From Candidatus Terasakiella magnetica (GTDB lineage: Bacteria; Pseudomonadota; Alphaproteobacteria; Rhodospirillales; Terasakiellaceae), in assembly GCF_900093605.1 (NCBI RefSeq), contig NZ_FLYE01000045.1, positions 124,001 to 188,000 of the forward strand: a DNA stretch of 64,000 bases, in the 5' to 3' direction. The position numbers were made by a program, and so were the translations under genes. This document shows positions 9,205-18,643 of the stretch, piece after piece. Under the pieces are notes generated by a model, which saw only the letters and a list, made by a program, of their open reading frames with translations, was not told the origin of the DNA and ran no database searches. Position 1 is the stretch's first letter, and each line of letters opens with the position of its first letter.

Positions 9205-9404
9205 GAGCCTTTTTCATATTTATCTTTAAACCATAAAAGGACATCCTCAGGCGCGGTGAGCTTATAGGCACGGTATCCGGCTTGACTGTTCTTTTGATGG
9301 GCAATTTGCAGGACGCCGCCTTTAAAATAGGTTTGAGTTCTGATTTCTTTAAAGTCTGCGTCTTTTGGAAGCTGGACAATATAGGTTTTATTGGGGCCTT
9401 TCAT
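9201..9404 (-). CDS. Small basic hypothetical protein
   Basis: 67 residues with a strong ribosome binding site (AAGGAGA, seven bases before the ATG at 9404). The predicted product is basic, with beta-like segments (TYIVQLPKDADF, TYFKGGVLQIAHQ) and a C-terminal helix DVLLWFKDKYEK. No signal peptide or membrane segment is present. The family is not recognised. It is transcribed towards the Cys-tail gene and away from the acyl-CoA synthetase. Confidence 0.65.
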   Translation of the reverse strand: MKGPNKTYIVQLPKDADFKEIRTQTYFKGGVLQIAHQKNSQAGYRAYKLTAPEDVLLWFKDKYEKGS

Positions 9405-9534
9405 CTCGTCTCCTTCTTATAAATTTACGCCATTTCGGTGAAAAATAAATTTACAATTTTTAACAACACCAAACACTAATCACGCGTTACACTCGCTATA
9501 ACAAAAATAGACGACAATAGGGAGTGAGTTTGTC

Positions 9535-11166
9535 ATGAGTGATGTGTATCAGGCAATGCGTGATGGTTTTGATCTGGAAATTCCAGCAGATTATAACTTT
9601 GCATTCGATTTGGTGGAAAAACGTGCCAAGGAAACGCCTGAAAAGGTGGCTTACATTGCGGTCAGCCGTGATTGTGAGACTGTTGAAGAACATACTTATG
9701 CCCATCTTAATGCCAAGGCCAACCGTTTTGCCAATGGCTTGAAAAAGCTTGGCTGTAAAAAGGGTGATTTTGCCTGTGTGGTGATTGCACGTCTGCCTGC
9801 TTGGTATGAAGTGTTGGTCGGCTCTATGAAAGTTGGTGTGGTTTCCATGCCCGGCACCAACCTGCTCACTGCCCATGATCTGGAATATCGCATTAATCGC
9901 GCGGGTGCCAAGCTTGCCATTGTTACAGCCGAACATGCCTCTAAAATTGAAGAAATTAAAGAGAAATGCCCAACGCTGGAACACCTCATTATCATTGGAG
10001 GAGAGCGCGAGGGTTGGGTGAATTTTGAAACGCTTTGCGCTGAAAACTCAGATGAGCTAGAGCGCGCTGAATGTGAGCCAACAGGGGCGGATGACCTGAT
10101 GTTGATCTATTTCACATCCGGCACAACGTCATTGCCAAAAATGGTCCCGCGTGATTATTCCTATGGTCTGGCCCATAAAATTACCGGTCAATACTGGATG
10201 GGGCTTAAAGATGGCGATATCCACTGGACGCTGACCGATACGGGCTGGGCAAAAGCGGCTTGGGGTATGTTGTTCCCACCCATGCTTATGGGCGCAACTA
10301 TTTTGCTTTATGATGGGGACCCGAAATTTGATGCGGATATTCACCTTAAGCTGATTGAGCGTTTTGGCGTGAATTGTTTCTGCGCACCGCCAACGGTTTA
10401 TCGTGTCTTTGCCCAAATGGACCTTTCGCCATATAAGCTGGAGAGCTTAAACCATTGTATTGGTGCGGGTGAACCGTTGAACCCTGAAGTGATGCGCACA
10501 TGGAAAGAGGCCACAGGCTGTGATGTTTATGATGGCTATGGTCAGACAGAAACCGTTAATATCGTTGCCAACTATAAGGGTATGGAAGTGCGCCCAGGCT
10601 CAATGGGTAAACCCGTCCCCGGCCTAACGGTTGATGTGGTTGATGAAGACGGTGAGATTGTTGAGATCGACACTGTTGGTCATATCGCTGTTAAAATGAC
10701 ACAGCAACACCCCCTTGGCCTGTTTACGGGCTATTTCAAGGATGAAGCCGCCAATGCCAAATGTTTTAAAAACGGTTGGTATTACACGGGTGATACGGCA
10801 ACGCGTGATAAAGATGGCTACATCTGGTTTGTGGGCCGGTCTGACGATATTATTGGCTCAGCCGGATATCGCATCAGCCCGTTTGAGGTGGAAAGCGCTT
10901 TGATTGAGCATCCTGCCATTGCAGAATCGGCAGTTGTGGGCAAACCTGATCCAGTACGTGGTGAGATCGTAAAGGCATATGTGACCTTAAGTGCGGGCTA
11001 TGAAGGCTCAAAAACCCTTGAAAAAGAGATTCAGGATTTTGTAAAGAATCTAACCGCACCTTACAAATATCCACGCGAGATTGAGTTCAGAGAAGCCTTG
11101 CCAAAGACAATTTCTGGCAAAATTCGCCGCGTTGAGTTACGTGACGAAGCCAAGGCAGAAGGCTAG
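9535..11166 (+). CDS. AMP-forming acyl-CoA synthetase (medium-chain/ACSM-type)
   Basis: 543 residues of the ANL adenylate-forming superfamily, which activates a carboxylic acid to its CoA thioester through an acyl-AMP. Landmarks are the P-loop-like YFTSGTTSLPKM (near residue 195), the ligase core motif GYGQTET, YYTGD (near 420), the hinge region GRSDDIIGSAGYRISP, and the C-terminal catalytic lysine in KTISGKIRR. The sequence around TDTGWAKAAWG resembles the medium-chain/aromatic acyl-CoA ligases more than acetyl-CoA synthetase. GGGAGTGAG precedes the ATG. The gene is alone and followed by a terminator. The substrate cannot be fixed from sequence. Confidence 0.9.
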   Translation: MSDVYQAMRDGFDLEIPADYNFAFDLVEKRAKETPEKVAYIAVSRDCETVEEHTYAHLNAKANRFANGLKKLGCKKGDFACVVIARLPAWYEVLVGSMKVGVVSMPGTNLLTAHDLEYRINRAGAKLAIVTAEHASKIEEIKEKCPTLEHLIIIGGEREGWVNFETLCAENSDELERAECEPTGADDLMLIYFTSGTTSLPKMVPRDYSYGLAHKITGQYWMGLKDGDIHWTLTDTGWAKAAWGMLFPPMLMGATILLYDGDPKFDADIHLKLIERFGVNCFCAPPTVYRVFAQMDLSPYKLESLNHCIGAGEPLNPEVMRTWKEATGCDVYDGYGQTETVNIVANYKGMEVRPGSMGKPVPGLTVDVVDEDGEIVEIDTVGHIAVKMTQQHPLGLFTGYFKDEAANAKCFKNGWYYTGDTATRDKDGYIWFVGRSDDIIGSAGYRISPFEVESALIEHPAIAESAVVGKPDPVRGEIVKAYVTLSAGYEGSKTLEKEIQDFVKNLTAPYKYPREIEFREALPKTISGKIRRVELRDEAKAEG

Positions 11167-11193
11167 GTATCTGATAATAAAGACAAAAAATAA

Positions 11194-11227
11194 AAAAAGG
11201 TGCCCATAAAACGGTACCTTTTTTTCT
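11194..11227 (+). terminator. Rho-independent terminator after the acyl-CoA synthetase gene
   Basis: AAAAAAGGTGCC and GGTACCTTTTTT pair with one wobble and end in a T run, 30 bases after the stop codon. Confidence 0.8.
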
Positions 11228-11342
11228 GCCTGATTTTTATGCGGTTTGTGTTGTAATAAAACCTTAATCAAAATATAACATTTCTGCAAAATTTGTTAAC
11301 GGCTTTAGAGGCCGTCACACTGAATTCCTAGAGGGAACAGGC

Positions 11343-12902
11343 ATGGATCTCAGTAATTTTCAGAAAATCGAACAAGCGCAATATGTCAACCGTCGTGAAT
11401 TAGTACGTCTGGGCAGTGCAGCTTTGTTTCTCGTTGCGATTATCATTTATGTCGGCACAAAAATGCCGGGTAGCTTTTTGCTGATCTCAGCAGCCGTCAT
11501 CGGTGGCTATATGGCCTTGAATATTGGTGCCAATGATGTTGCCAATAATGTTGGCCCGGCTGTTGGGTCAAAAACCATGACCTTAACGGGCGCGATTATC
11601 ATTGCGGCTGTTTTTGAATCATCAGGTGCGATCATTGCCGGGGGCGATGTGGTGGGGACCATTCGCAAAGGGATTATCGATCCTTCTGCCATTACCGACC
11701 CTAACGTCTTTGTCTGGTTGATGATGGCGGCTTTGCTGGCAGGTGCTGTCTGGCTCAATCTGGCAACAGCCTTGGGCATGCCTGTCTCGACCACACACTC
11801 CATTGTTGGGGGCGTATTGGGCGCAGGCGTTGCTGCAGCAGGCTGGGACATTGCAAACTGGACAAAGGTTGGTCAAATCGCCGCAAGCTGGGTGATCTCA
11901 CCAGTGTTAGGCGGGGTGATTGCCGCCTGTTTCTTATATACGATTAAGCGAACCATTACCTATAAGACCGATATGATTGAATCGGCGAAGAAAATCGTCC
12001 CGCTTTTAATTGGTGCGATGGCATGGGCTTTCACGACATATTTGATCATGAAAGGCTTAAAAAAGCTCTTTAAGCTGGATTTCATCACGGCCCTTGGTGG
12101 TGGTTTTGTTATTGCTTTCTTGATTTACCTGATTGTGCGCCCGCTGATTGCTAAGGCTGCAGAAGGTCTTGAGTCCAACAAAGCCTCAGTCAATAAACTG
12201 TTTGTCATTCCGCTGATTTGTTCAGCAGCCCTCTTAAGCTTTGCCCATGGTGCAAACGATGTGGCAAATGCGGTTGGGCCACTGGCAGCGATCTATGATG
12301 TGATTTCACATGGGGCCATGGCGGCAAAAGCCTCTATCCCATTGTGGGTGATGGTCATTGGTGCCTTGGGTATTTCCGTAGGTCTTGCCCTCTTTGGTCC
12401 GAAACTGATCCGCACAGTAGGCTCTGAAATTACCGAGCTGGATCAGGCGCGTGCCTTTTGTATTGCCATGGCAGCTGCCATTACGGTGATTATCGCCAGC
12501 CAATTGGGCTTGCCTGTCAGTTCAACTCACATTGCCATTGGGGCGATCTTCGGGATTGGTTTCTTGCGCGAAGCCATTAAATCTAATTACGGCAATATGG
12601 TTGTGGAAATTAAATCCCACCATGAAGGTAAAGATGAAGCCGAAGTTGCCGCTTTCCTTGATAAGTTTGAAACAGCAAGCTTTGAAGAAAAAGGCTTCAT
12701 GTTGAAAGACTTGAAAAAGAACAGAGAAGCCCCAACCGTTACCAAGAAAGAACGCAAGAGCCTTGCCAAAGAATATAAGAAGGAATTGGTGAAACGCTCA
12801 GCTGTCTTAAAAATTGTGGCGGCATGGGTGATTACTGTACCGCTTTCAGGCCTGTTGGCTGCGATCATTTACTTCACAATCCGTGGCATGCTTTTGCCGT
12901 GA
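11343..12902 (+). CDS. Inorganic phosphate transporter, Pit/PHO4 family
   Basis: 519-residue integral membrane protein with about 11 hydrophobic segments. The two inverted PHO4 repeats carry the signatures GANDVANNVGPAVGSK (near residue 62) and GANDVANAVGPLAA (near 305), and the paired loops GMPVSTTHSIVG and GLPVSSTHIAIG. The family imports phosphate with a proton, a cation or as metal phosphate. A cytoplasmic charged stretch (about 420-485) sits before the last membrane segments and is longer than in E. coli PitA. No PhoU-like partner is adjacent. It is flanked by terminators and so probably monocistronic. Confidence 0.93.
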   Translation: MDLSNFQKIEQAQYVNRRELVRLGSAALFLVAIIIYVGTKMPGSFLLISAAVIGGYMALNIGANDVANNVGPAVGSKTMTLTGAIIIAAVFESSGAIIAGGDVVGTIRKGIIDPSAITDPNVFVWLMMAALLAGAVWLNLATALGMPVSTTHSIVGGVLGAGVAAAGWDIANWTKVGQIAASWVISPVLGGVIAACFLYTIKRTITYKTDMIESAKKIVPLLIGAMAWAFTTYLIMKGLKKLFKLDFITALGGGFVIAFLIYLIVRPLIAKAAEGLESNKASVNKLFVIPLICSAALLSFAHGANDVANAVGPLAAIYDVISHGAMAAKASIPLWVMVIGALGISVGLALFGPKLIRTVGSEITELDQARAFCIAMAAAITVIIASQLGLPVSSTHIAIGAIFGIGFLREAIKSNYGNMVVEIKSHHEGKDEAEVAAFLDKFETASFEEKGFMLKDLKKNREAPTVTKKERKSLAKEYKKELVKRSAVLKIVAAWVITVPLSGLLAAIIYFTIRGMLLP

Positions 12903-12921
12903 GACTTGTGAGATAACATAT

Positions 12922-12962
12922 TAAAAAAGCCATCTTGAAATTAATCAAGATGGCTTTTTTTG
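12922..12962. terminator. Bidirectional terminator between the pit gene and purN
   Basis: AAAAAAGCCATCTTGA and TCAAGATGGCTTTTTT are perfectly complementary. The structure lies between two convergent genes (the Pit gene and purN) and has T runs on both strands. Confidence 0.92.
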
Positions 12963-12988
12963 TAACTGTTTTTTAAAAACTGAATGAG

Positions 12989-13639
12989 TTACCCAATCGG
13001 GTTCATAAAGCTTTCAGGCAGGGTTGCAACACCGTTATAAAGAACCTTCTCCCCAGATACACGCACCTTACGCTCAGCAATGAGTTTTAGGGCCAGTGGG
13101 TAGATTTTATGTTCTTGTTCCAACACGCGTGCACCAAGGTCATCTGGACTGTCTGAAGACAGCACAGGCACAGCCGCTTGTACGATAATCGGGCCTTCAT
13201 CCATGGCAGGGCGCACATAATGCACTGTTGCGCCATGGAACTTAACGCCCGCTTCAATAGCGCGCTCGTGCGTGTGTAGCCCTTTAAAGGACGGCAACAG
13301 GGCAGGGTGGATGTTGATTAAGCGATCACGCCACTTATGCACAAAACTATCAGTTAGCAGACGCATAAAGCCTGCCAGACAGACCATCTGGATTTTATCG
13401 CTATCAAGAACCTGATGCAGGGCGTCTTCAAACGGTTCACGACCATTATATTTTTTATGGTCCACAACCGTTGTCTTGATCCCGGCCTGTTTGGCACGCT
13501 CAAGCCCGTAGGCATTATCCACATTAGAAATCACGCGAATGATCTCTGCTGGGGAATCTTCAGCTGTGCACATGTCAATCAGGGCCTGAAGGTTACTGCC
13601 ACCACCAGAGATGAGAACAGCGACTCTTAGCTTTGCCAT
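12989..13639 (-). CDS. purN: Phosphoribosylglycinamide formyltransferase
   Basis: 216 residues. PurN transfers the formyl group from 10-formyl-THF to GAR in purine synthesis. The N-terminal [12 protein letters not shown] phosphate loop, the [13 protein letters not shown] segment with the catalytic Asn and His, and the AMDEGPII loop with the catalytic Asp are all present. Its start overlaps the end of purM by 13 bases, so the two are translationally coupled. Confidence 0.97.
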   Translation of the reverse strand: MAKLRVAVLISGGGSNLQALIDMCTAEDSPAEIIRVISNVDNAYGLERAKQAGIKTTVVDHKKYNGREPFEDALHQVLDSDKIQMVCLAGFMRLLTDSFVHKWRDRLINIHPALLPSFKGLHTHERAIEAGVKFHGATVHYVRPAMDEGPIIVQAAVPVLSSDSPDDLGARVLEQEHKIYPLALKLIAERKVRVSGEKVLYNGVATLPESFMNPIG

Positions 13640-14694
13640 GTCTCAATACCTGAAATTTCAACCAGTTCACCTTCGCTGCGTTTTACAACAGAGCCAAGGT
13701 TGGTTACGGTTTCGCCACCATCTTCAAGGATTTTTGTCAACGCATCAACTTTGTCTGCATCAACAATCACGCACATGCCGATACCGCAGTTAAAGGTACG
13801 TGCAAGTTCGCTATTGGCAATGCCGCCAGCTTCTGCCAACCAAGAAAAGACTGCTGGAAGTTTCCAGGCAGAACCATCAAGGTCAACACCAAGGCCGTCT
13901 GGCAAGACGCGTGGAATATTTTCCACAAGACCACCGCCTGTAATGTGCGCAAGAGCGTTCACGCCGCCTGCTTTAATGGCAGCCAATGTGCTTTTGACAT
14001 AAATTTTTGTGGGATCAAGCAGGGCTTCTGCCAAGCTGCGCGAGCTATCAAACGGGGCAGGTGCGCTATAATCAAGGCCAGCGGCCTCAACAACGCGGCG
14101 TACCAAAGAAAAACCGTTGGAATGAAGGCCGTTTGAGGCCAAGCCCAAAACAACATCGCCTTCTTTAACATTGGCACCTGTCAGTTCTTGTCCGCGCTCA
14201 ACCGCGCCAACACAGAAACCAGCCAAATCATAATCACCTTCGCTATACATGCCCGGCATTTCAGCGGTTTCCCCACCGATCAATGCGCTGCCCGCTTGCG
14301 TGCAACCTTCAGCGATACCTTTGATGATATCGCGACCAGCAGAAACATCAAGTTTGCCTGTGGCGTAGTAATCAAGGAAAAGAAGTGGTTCAGCACCTTG
14401 GACAACAAGGTCGTTTACGCACATGGCGACAAGGTCGATTCCCACCGTGTCGTGCTTGTCTGCCAAAATGGCGACTTTAAGTTTGGTGCCGACACCATCT
14501 GTGCCTGACACAAGGATTGGGTCTTGATATCCTGCTGCGCGCAGGTCAAAGAAAGCACCAAAACCACCAAGGCCATCCATCACGCCGGGGCGTTTTGTGG
14601 ACTTTGCGAGTGGTTTGATCTCATCGACCAAATCGTTCCCGGCATCAATATCGACGCCTGCATCTTTGTAGGTGAGACCTTTTTGATCTGCCAT
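13627..14694 (-). CDS. purM: Phosphoribosylformylglycinamidine cyclo-ligase
   Basis: 355 residues from the ATG at 14694, which is preceded by GAAGG. An upstream ATG at 14739 would add 15 residues outside the family's usual start. PurM (AIR synthetase) closes the imidazole ring using ATP. Recognisable segments are [12 protein letters not shown] at the N-terminus, [12 protein letters not shown], the [11 protein letters not shown] loop and [13 protein letters not shown]. It is the first gene of a purM-purN operon. Confidence 0.97.
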   Translation of the reverse strand: MADQKGLTYKDAGVDIDAGNDLVDEIKPLAKSTKRPGVMDGLGGFGAFFDLRAAGYQDPILVSGTDGVGTKLKVAILADKHDTVGIDLVAMCVNDLVVQGAEPLLFLDYYATGKLDVSAGRDIIKGIAEGCTQAGSALIGGETAEMPGMYSEGDYDLAGFCVGAVERGQELTGANVKEGDVVLGLASNGLHSNGFSLVRRVVEAAGLDYSAPAPFDSSRSLAEALLDPTKIYVKSTLAAIKAGGVNALAHITGGGLVENIPRVLPDGLGVDLDGSAWKLPAVFSWLAEAGGIANSELARTFNCGIGMCVIVDADKVDALTKILEDGGETVTNLGSVVKRSEGELVEISGIETWQS

Positions 14695-14793
14695 GACCCA
14701 ACCTTCATCTATATCTGATATGAAAACGGCGTCCAACATACACGATGTTGAACGCCGATGAACATACTGAATTGAGCCCAGTTTGCAATGAAG

Positions 14794-14813
14794 AAAACGT
14801 TTTTAGACGTTTT
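14794..14813 (-). terminator. Possible terminator of the 60-residue gene
   Basis: AAAACGT and ACGTTTT arms with a 6-base loop lie directly behind the stop at 14818, followed by a short pyrimidine run on the minus strand. The stem is short and A-T rich, so it is a weak prediction. Confidence 0.5.
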
Positions 14814-14817
14814 TCTT

Positions 14818-15000
14818 TTAGGCACATTGCTCCAGCGGCTTCATGCTTTCAATTGCAGTCCCGATATTTTGCCAAACGGACGTTGTTTCCTGATCGTGGC
14901 AACGGTTTAGGTGATATTGATATTTTTCTACAGCCTTTGAATGGCCGTATTCATCAATAAGATGTTCTGCGATTTCTTTTGGGCTTACGCTCATTTTCAT
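14818..15000 (-). CDS. Small conserved-looking hypothetical protein
   Basis: 60 residues, probably all helical: a VSPKEIAEHLIDEYG helix, a HSKAVEKYQYHLNRCHD helix, then a TSVWQNIGTAIESM helix. AAGGAG lies eight bases before the ATG, which supports translation. I recall similar short proteins in other alphaproteobacteria but no function. It stands between purM (same strand, separated by a terminator-like hairpin) and the divergent DUF2066 gene. Confidence 0.65.
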   Translation of the reverse strand: MKMSVSPKEIAEHLIDEYGHSKAVEKYQYHLNRCHDQETTSVWQNIGTAIESMKPLEQCA

Positions 15001-15209
15001 GGAAATGACTCCTTTTAAATGTGGCAGTATGCTTCTAGCGGTATGTTTTTGTTTTTATTGCACTGCGATATTGCCATTGTGCAGTGCGGTAGTCAAGGGC
15101 GACTTTGTAAAAAAATTGTTACAGAATCCTAAAGAATTGCCATTTTCTTGCATCTGGTTGAAAAACAGGGCAAAACTGTCTCAAGACATTTTAATGCATG
15201 AGGCTTTCC

Positions 15210-16325
15210 ATGATTCTTCACTTGCGCATGTTCGGTTTTATGACCTTACTTTTTGCGGCTCTTTTTCTTTCACCTAATGCGGTGAATGCAGTAGATGTAT
15301 TTGAGGTAAAAGGGGTTTATGTGGATGTGACGGCAAAATCTGTGACCCAAGCGCGCAAAAAAGCCATGCGCGAAGGCCAAGGCCGTGCCTTTGATATTTT
15401 GCTTAAACGATTAACCATGCGCGATGATCGCGATCTTTTGCCATGGGTGGAGCCAAAAGACAGGGCGCAATATATCCGTGATTTTTCTATCAGTGGTGAG
15501 AAATCATCCTCTGTGCGTTATCTTGCGACTTATAGCTATCATTTCAAACCTGATGCGATCCGCCGTTTGCTTAAATCGCGCGGTATTGCTTTTGCGGAAA
15601 CCATAAGCAAGCCTGTGCTGGTCCTGCCTTTGTTTGAAAATGGATCACAGATCACCTTATGGGATGAACCAAACCCATGGCGTGCGGCTTGGAGTAAGGT
15701 CGGTACACAAAACGGTCTTGTGCCCATTGCTTTGCCCTTGGGGGACTTGGCTGATATCTCGGGACTTTCTGTACAACAGGCAGCCAGTGTGGATGAGAGC
15801 GCCTTGTCCAATATGGCAAATCGTTACGGGGTCAACAGCGCAACGGTTACCCAACTGGTCGTGACCGGGCGTGATCTTGAAAATCAGCCCAATAATGTGG
15901 ATCTGGTGATTAACCGCGTGGGTTCTAAATATGCAGGGCGCACAACTTTGCTGGGCCTTGGCGCAAAAGAAGGGGAAACATCTGAAGATTTCCTCAAACG
16001 CGTGGCGATGGACGTTTCGGATTACTTACAAGAAAGTTGGAAGCGCGATAACCTGTTGCAGTTTGGCGTGGTGGATGTGCTGCCGGTTAATTTGACCATT
16101 GGTAATTTGAAAGAATGGCTGAGCGTGAAAGAGCGTTTGGGCAAGGTCGCTGTGGTACGCCGCATTGAACTGGCGTTATTATCACGCGATGCCGTACAGC
16201 TTAACTTACATTTTATTGGCAAGTTGGACCAGCTCATCGGCTCACTTCGTCAAGTCGATCTGGATTTAACCGTCACGGGTGAAAGCTGGTCACTGGTTAA
16301 TCTGGGTGAGGGTAGCCGTTCGTGA
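15210..16325 (+). CDS. DUF2066 domain exported protein
   Basis: About 371 residues with a signal peptide (MFGFMTLLFAALFL core, cleavage near VNAVD). The DUF2066 opening is clear: DVTAKSVTQARKKAMREGQ followed by AFDILLKRLTMRDD. The rest alternates beta strands with short helices and ends in a VDLDLTVTGESWSLV segment. The start at 15210 is preferred because GAGG lies eight bases upstream; an ATG at 15198 is in frame. The next gene begins at GTGA overlapping its stop, so this heads an operon with the phosphatidyltransferase, the AI-2E-family permease and hdaA. Function is not established. Confidence 0.8.
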   Translation: MILHLRMFGFMTLLFAALFLSPNAVNAVDVFEVKGVYVDVTAKSVTQARKKAMREGQGRAFDILLKRLTMRDDRDLLPWVEPKDRAQYIRDFSISGEKSSSVRYLATYSYHFKPDAIRRLLKSRGIAFAETISKPVLVLPLFENGSQITLWDEPNPWRAAWSKVGTQNGLVPIALPLGDLADISGLSVQQAASVDESALSNMANRYGVNSATVTQLVVTGRDLENQPNNVDLVINRVGSKYAGRTTLLGLGAKEGETSEDFLKRVAMDVSDYLQESWKRDNLLQFGVVDVLPVNLTIGNLKEWLSVKERLGKVAVVRRIELALLSRDAVQLNLHFIGKLDQLIGSLRQVDLDLTVTGESWSLVNLGEGSRS

Positions 16326-16885
16326 GTCAGCAGTTTTGGCTGAATATTCCCAATATGATCACCATCGCGCGCGTAATGGCGGTGCCATTTATGGTGTGGT
16401 TGATTATTTCCCATGAGTTACAGGCCGCCTTCTGGCTGTTTATTGCCGCAGGTATCAGCGATGGTGTTGATGGCTATCTGGCAAAAATTTTAAAAGCGCG
16501 TACCCAAATAGGTGCCTTTTTAGACCCGATTGCGGATAAACTCTTGCTGGTGAGCGTGTTTGTTGTCCTTGGGGTGCAAGAGCTTATTCCCTTATGGTTG
16601 GTGATCATGGTGGTCTTTCGCGATATGGCCATTGTCATTGGGGCGGCCTTAATAGAATTGCTGACACGGGATTTAAAAATGTCCCCAAATTTCAGCAGCA
16701 AGGTTAATACCACCGTGCAGATTGTCCTGCTTTCTTTTGTCTTGGGCGTGCATGGTTTGGAAGTGACTGATATGATATGGGCCATTGATGTGTTGGTTTA
16801 TATAACCGCGCTGACCACCTTGGTTTCCGGGCTGATTTATCTTTATCAGTGGGGGATCAATATCTCAAAGGAAAATGGGGAGTGA
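16322..16885 (+). CDS. CDP-alcohol phosphatidyltransferase family protein
   Basis: 187 residues with about five membrane helices. The CDP-alcohol phosphotransferase motif is seen as DGVDGYLAK followed by GAFLDPIADK, giving the four metal-binding aspartates; the usual Arg of the AR pair is Lys here. Such enzymes make phosphatidylglycerol-phosphate or cardiolipin from CDP-diacylglycerol. The length and motif spacing resemble PgsA, but a second paralogue is common in alphaproteobacteria, so the exact product is open. It starts at a GTG that overlaps the DUF2066 stop by four bases. Confidence 0.85.
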   Translation: MSQQFWLNIPNMITIARVMAVPFMVWLIISHELQAAFWLFIAAGISDGVDGYLAKILKARTQIGAFLDPIADKLLLVSVFVVLGVQELIPLWLVIMVVFRDMAIVIGAALIELLTRDLKMSPNFSSKVNTTVQIVLLSFVLGVHGLEVTDMIWAIDVLVYITALTTLVSGLIYLYQWGINISKENGE

Positions 16886-16886
16886 T

Positions 16887-17957
16887 ATGGAAGCATCGAA
16901 GCAATTAAAAATCTGGTCCATCAGTTTGCTGGTTTTTATCCTGCTTCTGTATGTGTTGCATGATGTGCTCACCCCGTTTGTTGCGGGTATGGCCGTGGCC
17001 TATTTTATAGACCCCATTGCCGATAAGCTGGAGAAATGGGGCCTGTCGCGTACAACGGCAACCAGTGTCATCACCGTTGGGTTTTTTATCATTATGATCG
17101 GGGCATTATCGCTCTTACTTCCGGTGCTGACTTCACAAGTCATTGGTTTTGCAGGGCGTGTACCAACCTATTTTGATCATTTGCATGGTTTGTTAAAACC
17201 TGTGGTACAGCAAGTCTTTTCTGGTGCCAGTGAAGCTGATTTAAAAGAACTTGGTGCAACAGCGGCAAGTTTTGCCAAACAGGCCTTTAGTGTGGTGGGT
17301 AATTTACTGCAACGCTTAATCAGTGGTGGGGCGGCGCTGTTTGATGTGGTTTCCATCCTTGTGTTGACCCCTTTGGTGACTTTTTATCTGTTGCGCGATT
17401 GGGACTTGTTGGTTGCGCGCATTGATCATTGGCTGCCCAGAAAACATGCCCCTGTTATTCGCGAACAATTTAGCCTGATTGATGAAACCTTGGCTGGTTT
17501 CGTGCGCGGGCAGGCTAGTGTCTGTTTGATGCTGGGGAGTTTTTACGCCATCGGCCTTTCTGTTTTAGGGCTGGAGTTTGGCCTGTTGGTTGGGCTTGGA
17601 GCAGGCTTGATTTCCTTTATCCCGTATTTTGGCTCTATCCTTGGCTTTGGGGTTTCCATCTCCATTGCGCTTGTGCAGTTTGATGACCTCACCCAAGTGG
17701 GCTTGGTCGCCGGTGTTTTTGCCATTGGGCAAATTCTTGAAGGCAATGTGCTCACGCCCAAACTGGTGGGTGAAAAAGTTGGCCTGCATCCGGTTTGGGT
17801 CATCTTTGCCTTAATGGCTGGTGGGGCCTTAGCGGGCTTTACAGGGGTGATGTTGGCTGTCCCTGTGGCTGCAATTATTGGTGTGTTGGTGAGATTCGGG
17901 CTTGCCCAATATATGAAAAGTGCGCTTTATACAGGCACGCCTTCAAACAAAGCTTGA
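16887..17957 (+). CDS. AI-2E family transporter (PerM-like permease)
   Basis: About 356 residues with roughly eight hydrophobic segments. Family features are the early DVLTPFVAGMAVAYFIDPIADKLEKWG block and the late GLHPVWVIFALMAGGALAGFTGVMLAVPVAAIIGV block. The ATG at 16887 has GGGGAG just upstream and lies one base after the preceding stop; the ATG at 16875 is less likely. The family name comes from one characterised autoinducer exporter; most members have unknown substrates. This permease commonly precedes hdaA in alphaproteobacteria, as here. Confidence 0.88.
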   Translation: MEASKQLKIWSISLLVFILLLYVLHDVLTPFVAGMAVAYFIDPIADKLEKWGLSRTTATSVITVGFFIIMIGALSLLLPVLTSQVIGFAGRVPTYFDHLHGLLKPVVQQVFSGASEADLKELGATAASFAKQAFSVVGNLLQRLISGGAALFDVVSILVLTPLVTFYLLRDWDLLVARIDHWLPRKHAPVIREQFSLIDETLAGFVRGQASVCLMLGSFYAIGLSVLGLEFGLLVGLGAGLISFIPYFGSILGFGVSISIALVQFDDLTQVGLVAGVFAIGQILEGNVLTPKLVGEKVGLHPVWVIFALMAGGALAGFTGVMLAVPVAAIIGVLVRFGLAQYMKSALYTGTPSNKA

Positions 17958-17974
17958 ATAAAGAAACTGAGACT

Positions 17975-18643
17975 GTGACGACCCATTCACAACTTCCACT
18001 GGATTTTGATTATCGCCCTTCAATGAGAGGCGATGATTTTCTCGTGTGCAGTAGTAATGCTGAGGCCGTGGCATGGCTGGATAAATGGCCAGATTGGTCC
18101 GGTGCGCCTTTTGTGGTGATCTATGGGCAGCCGGGCTGTGGCAAGACGCATCTGGCTGAAGTTTTTCGCCAAGCAACGGGCGCACAGGCTCTAAAGCTTT
18201 GCCAAGACCCTTATGAAACCATGGGGGAGGCAAGCGTGGGCGTTCTTGAAGATGTGGATCGTTTAATTGCCGATCACCAGAAAGATTTGTTTCATCTCTA
18301 TAACCATGCCAAGGAAAAAGGCCTGACGTTGTTGTTAAGCGCGCGCACTGCGCCAGCACAATGGCAGATCACCTTGCCGGATTTAAAGACGCGCATGGGC
18401 GCTGTTCCGGTTGTTGAGATTGGTCAACCGGATGATATGTTGATGGAAGCTGTGCTGGTGAAACTGTTTTCAGATCGCCAGCTTAAGGTCGAGCGCGACG
18501 TCATCGCCTTCATGCTGTTGCGCATGGAGCGTTCATTTGAACAGGCCATCAGGCTTGTTCAGGAAATTGATCGCCGTGCCCTTTCTGAAAAACGCAAGAT
18601 CACTGTGCCGCTGGCACGATCAGTTCTTCAGAATCTATCATAG
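17975..18643 (+). CDS. hdaA: DnaA-related regulatory inactivator (HdaA type)
   Basis: 222 residues from the GTG at 17975. This is a DnaA-like AAA+ fold without the DNA-binding domain. The opening QLPLDFDYRPSMRGDDFLV is typical, with QLPLDF resembling the beta-clamp-binding motif of Hda. Walker A is GQPGCGKTH. The usual Walker B acid pair is seen in VLEDVDRL. A sensor-2 region near MLLRMERSFEQAIRLV follows. HdaA promotes ATP hydrolysis on DnaA together with the clamp to limit re-initiation. The last 44 bases overlap a convergent lipoprotein gene. Confidence 0.88.
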   Translation: MTTHSQLPLDFDYRPSMRGDDFLVCSSNAEAVAWLDKWPDWSGAPFVVIYGQPGCGKTHLAEVFRQATGAQALKLCQDPYETMGEASVGVLEDVDRLIADHQKDLFHLYNHAKEKGLTLLLSARTAPAQWQITLPDLKTRMGAVPVVEIGQPDDMLMEAVLVKLFSDRQLKVERDVIAFMLLRMERSFEQAIRLVQEIDRRALSEKRKITVPLARSVLQNLS

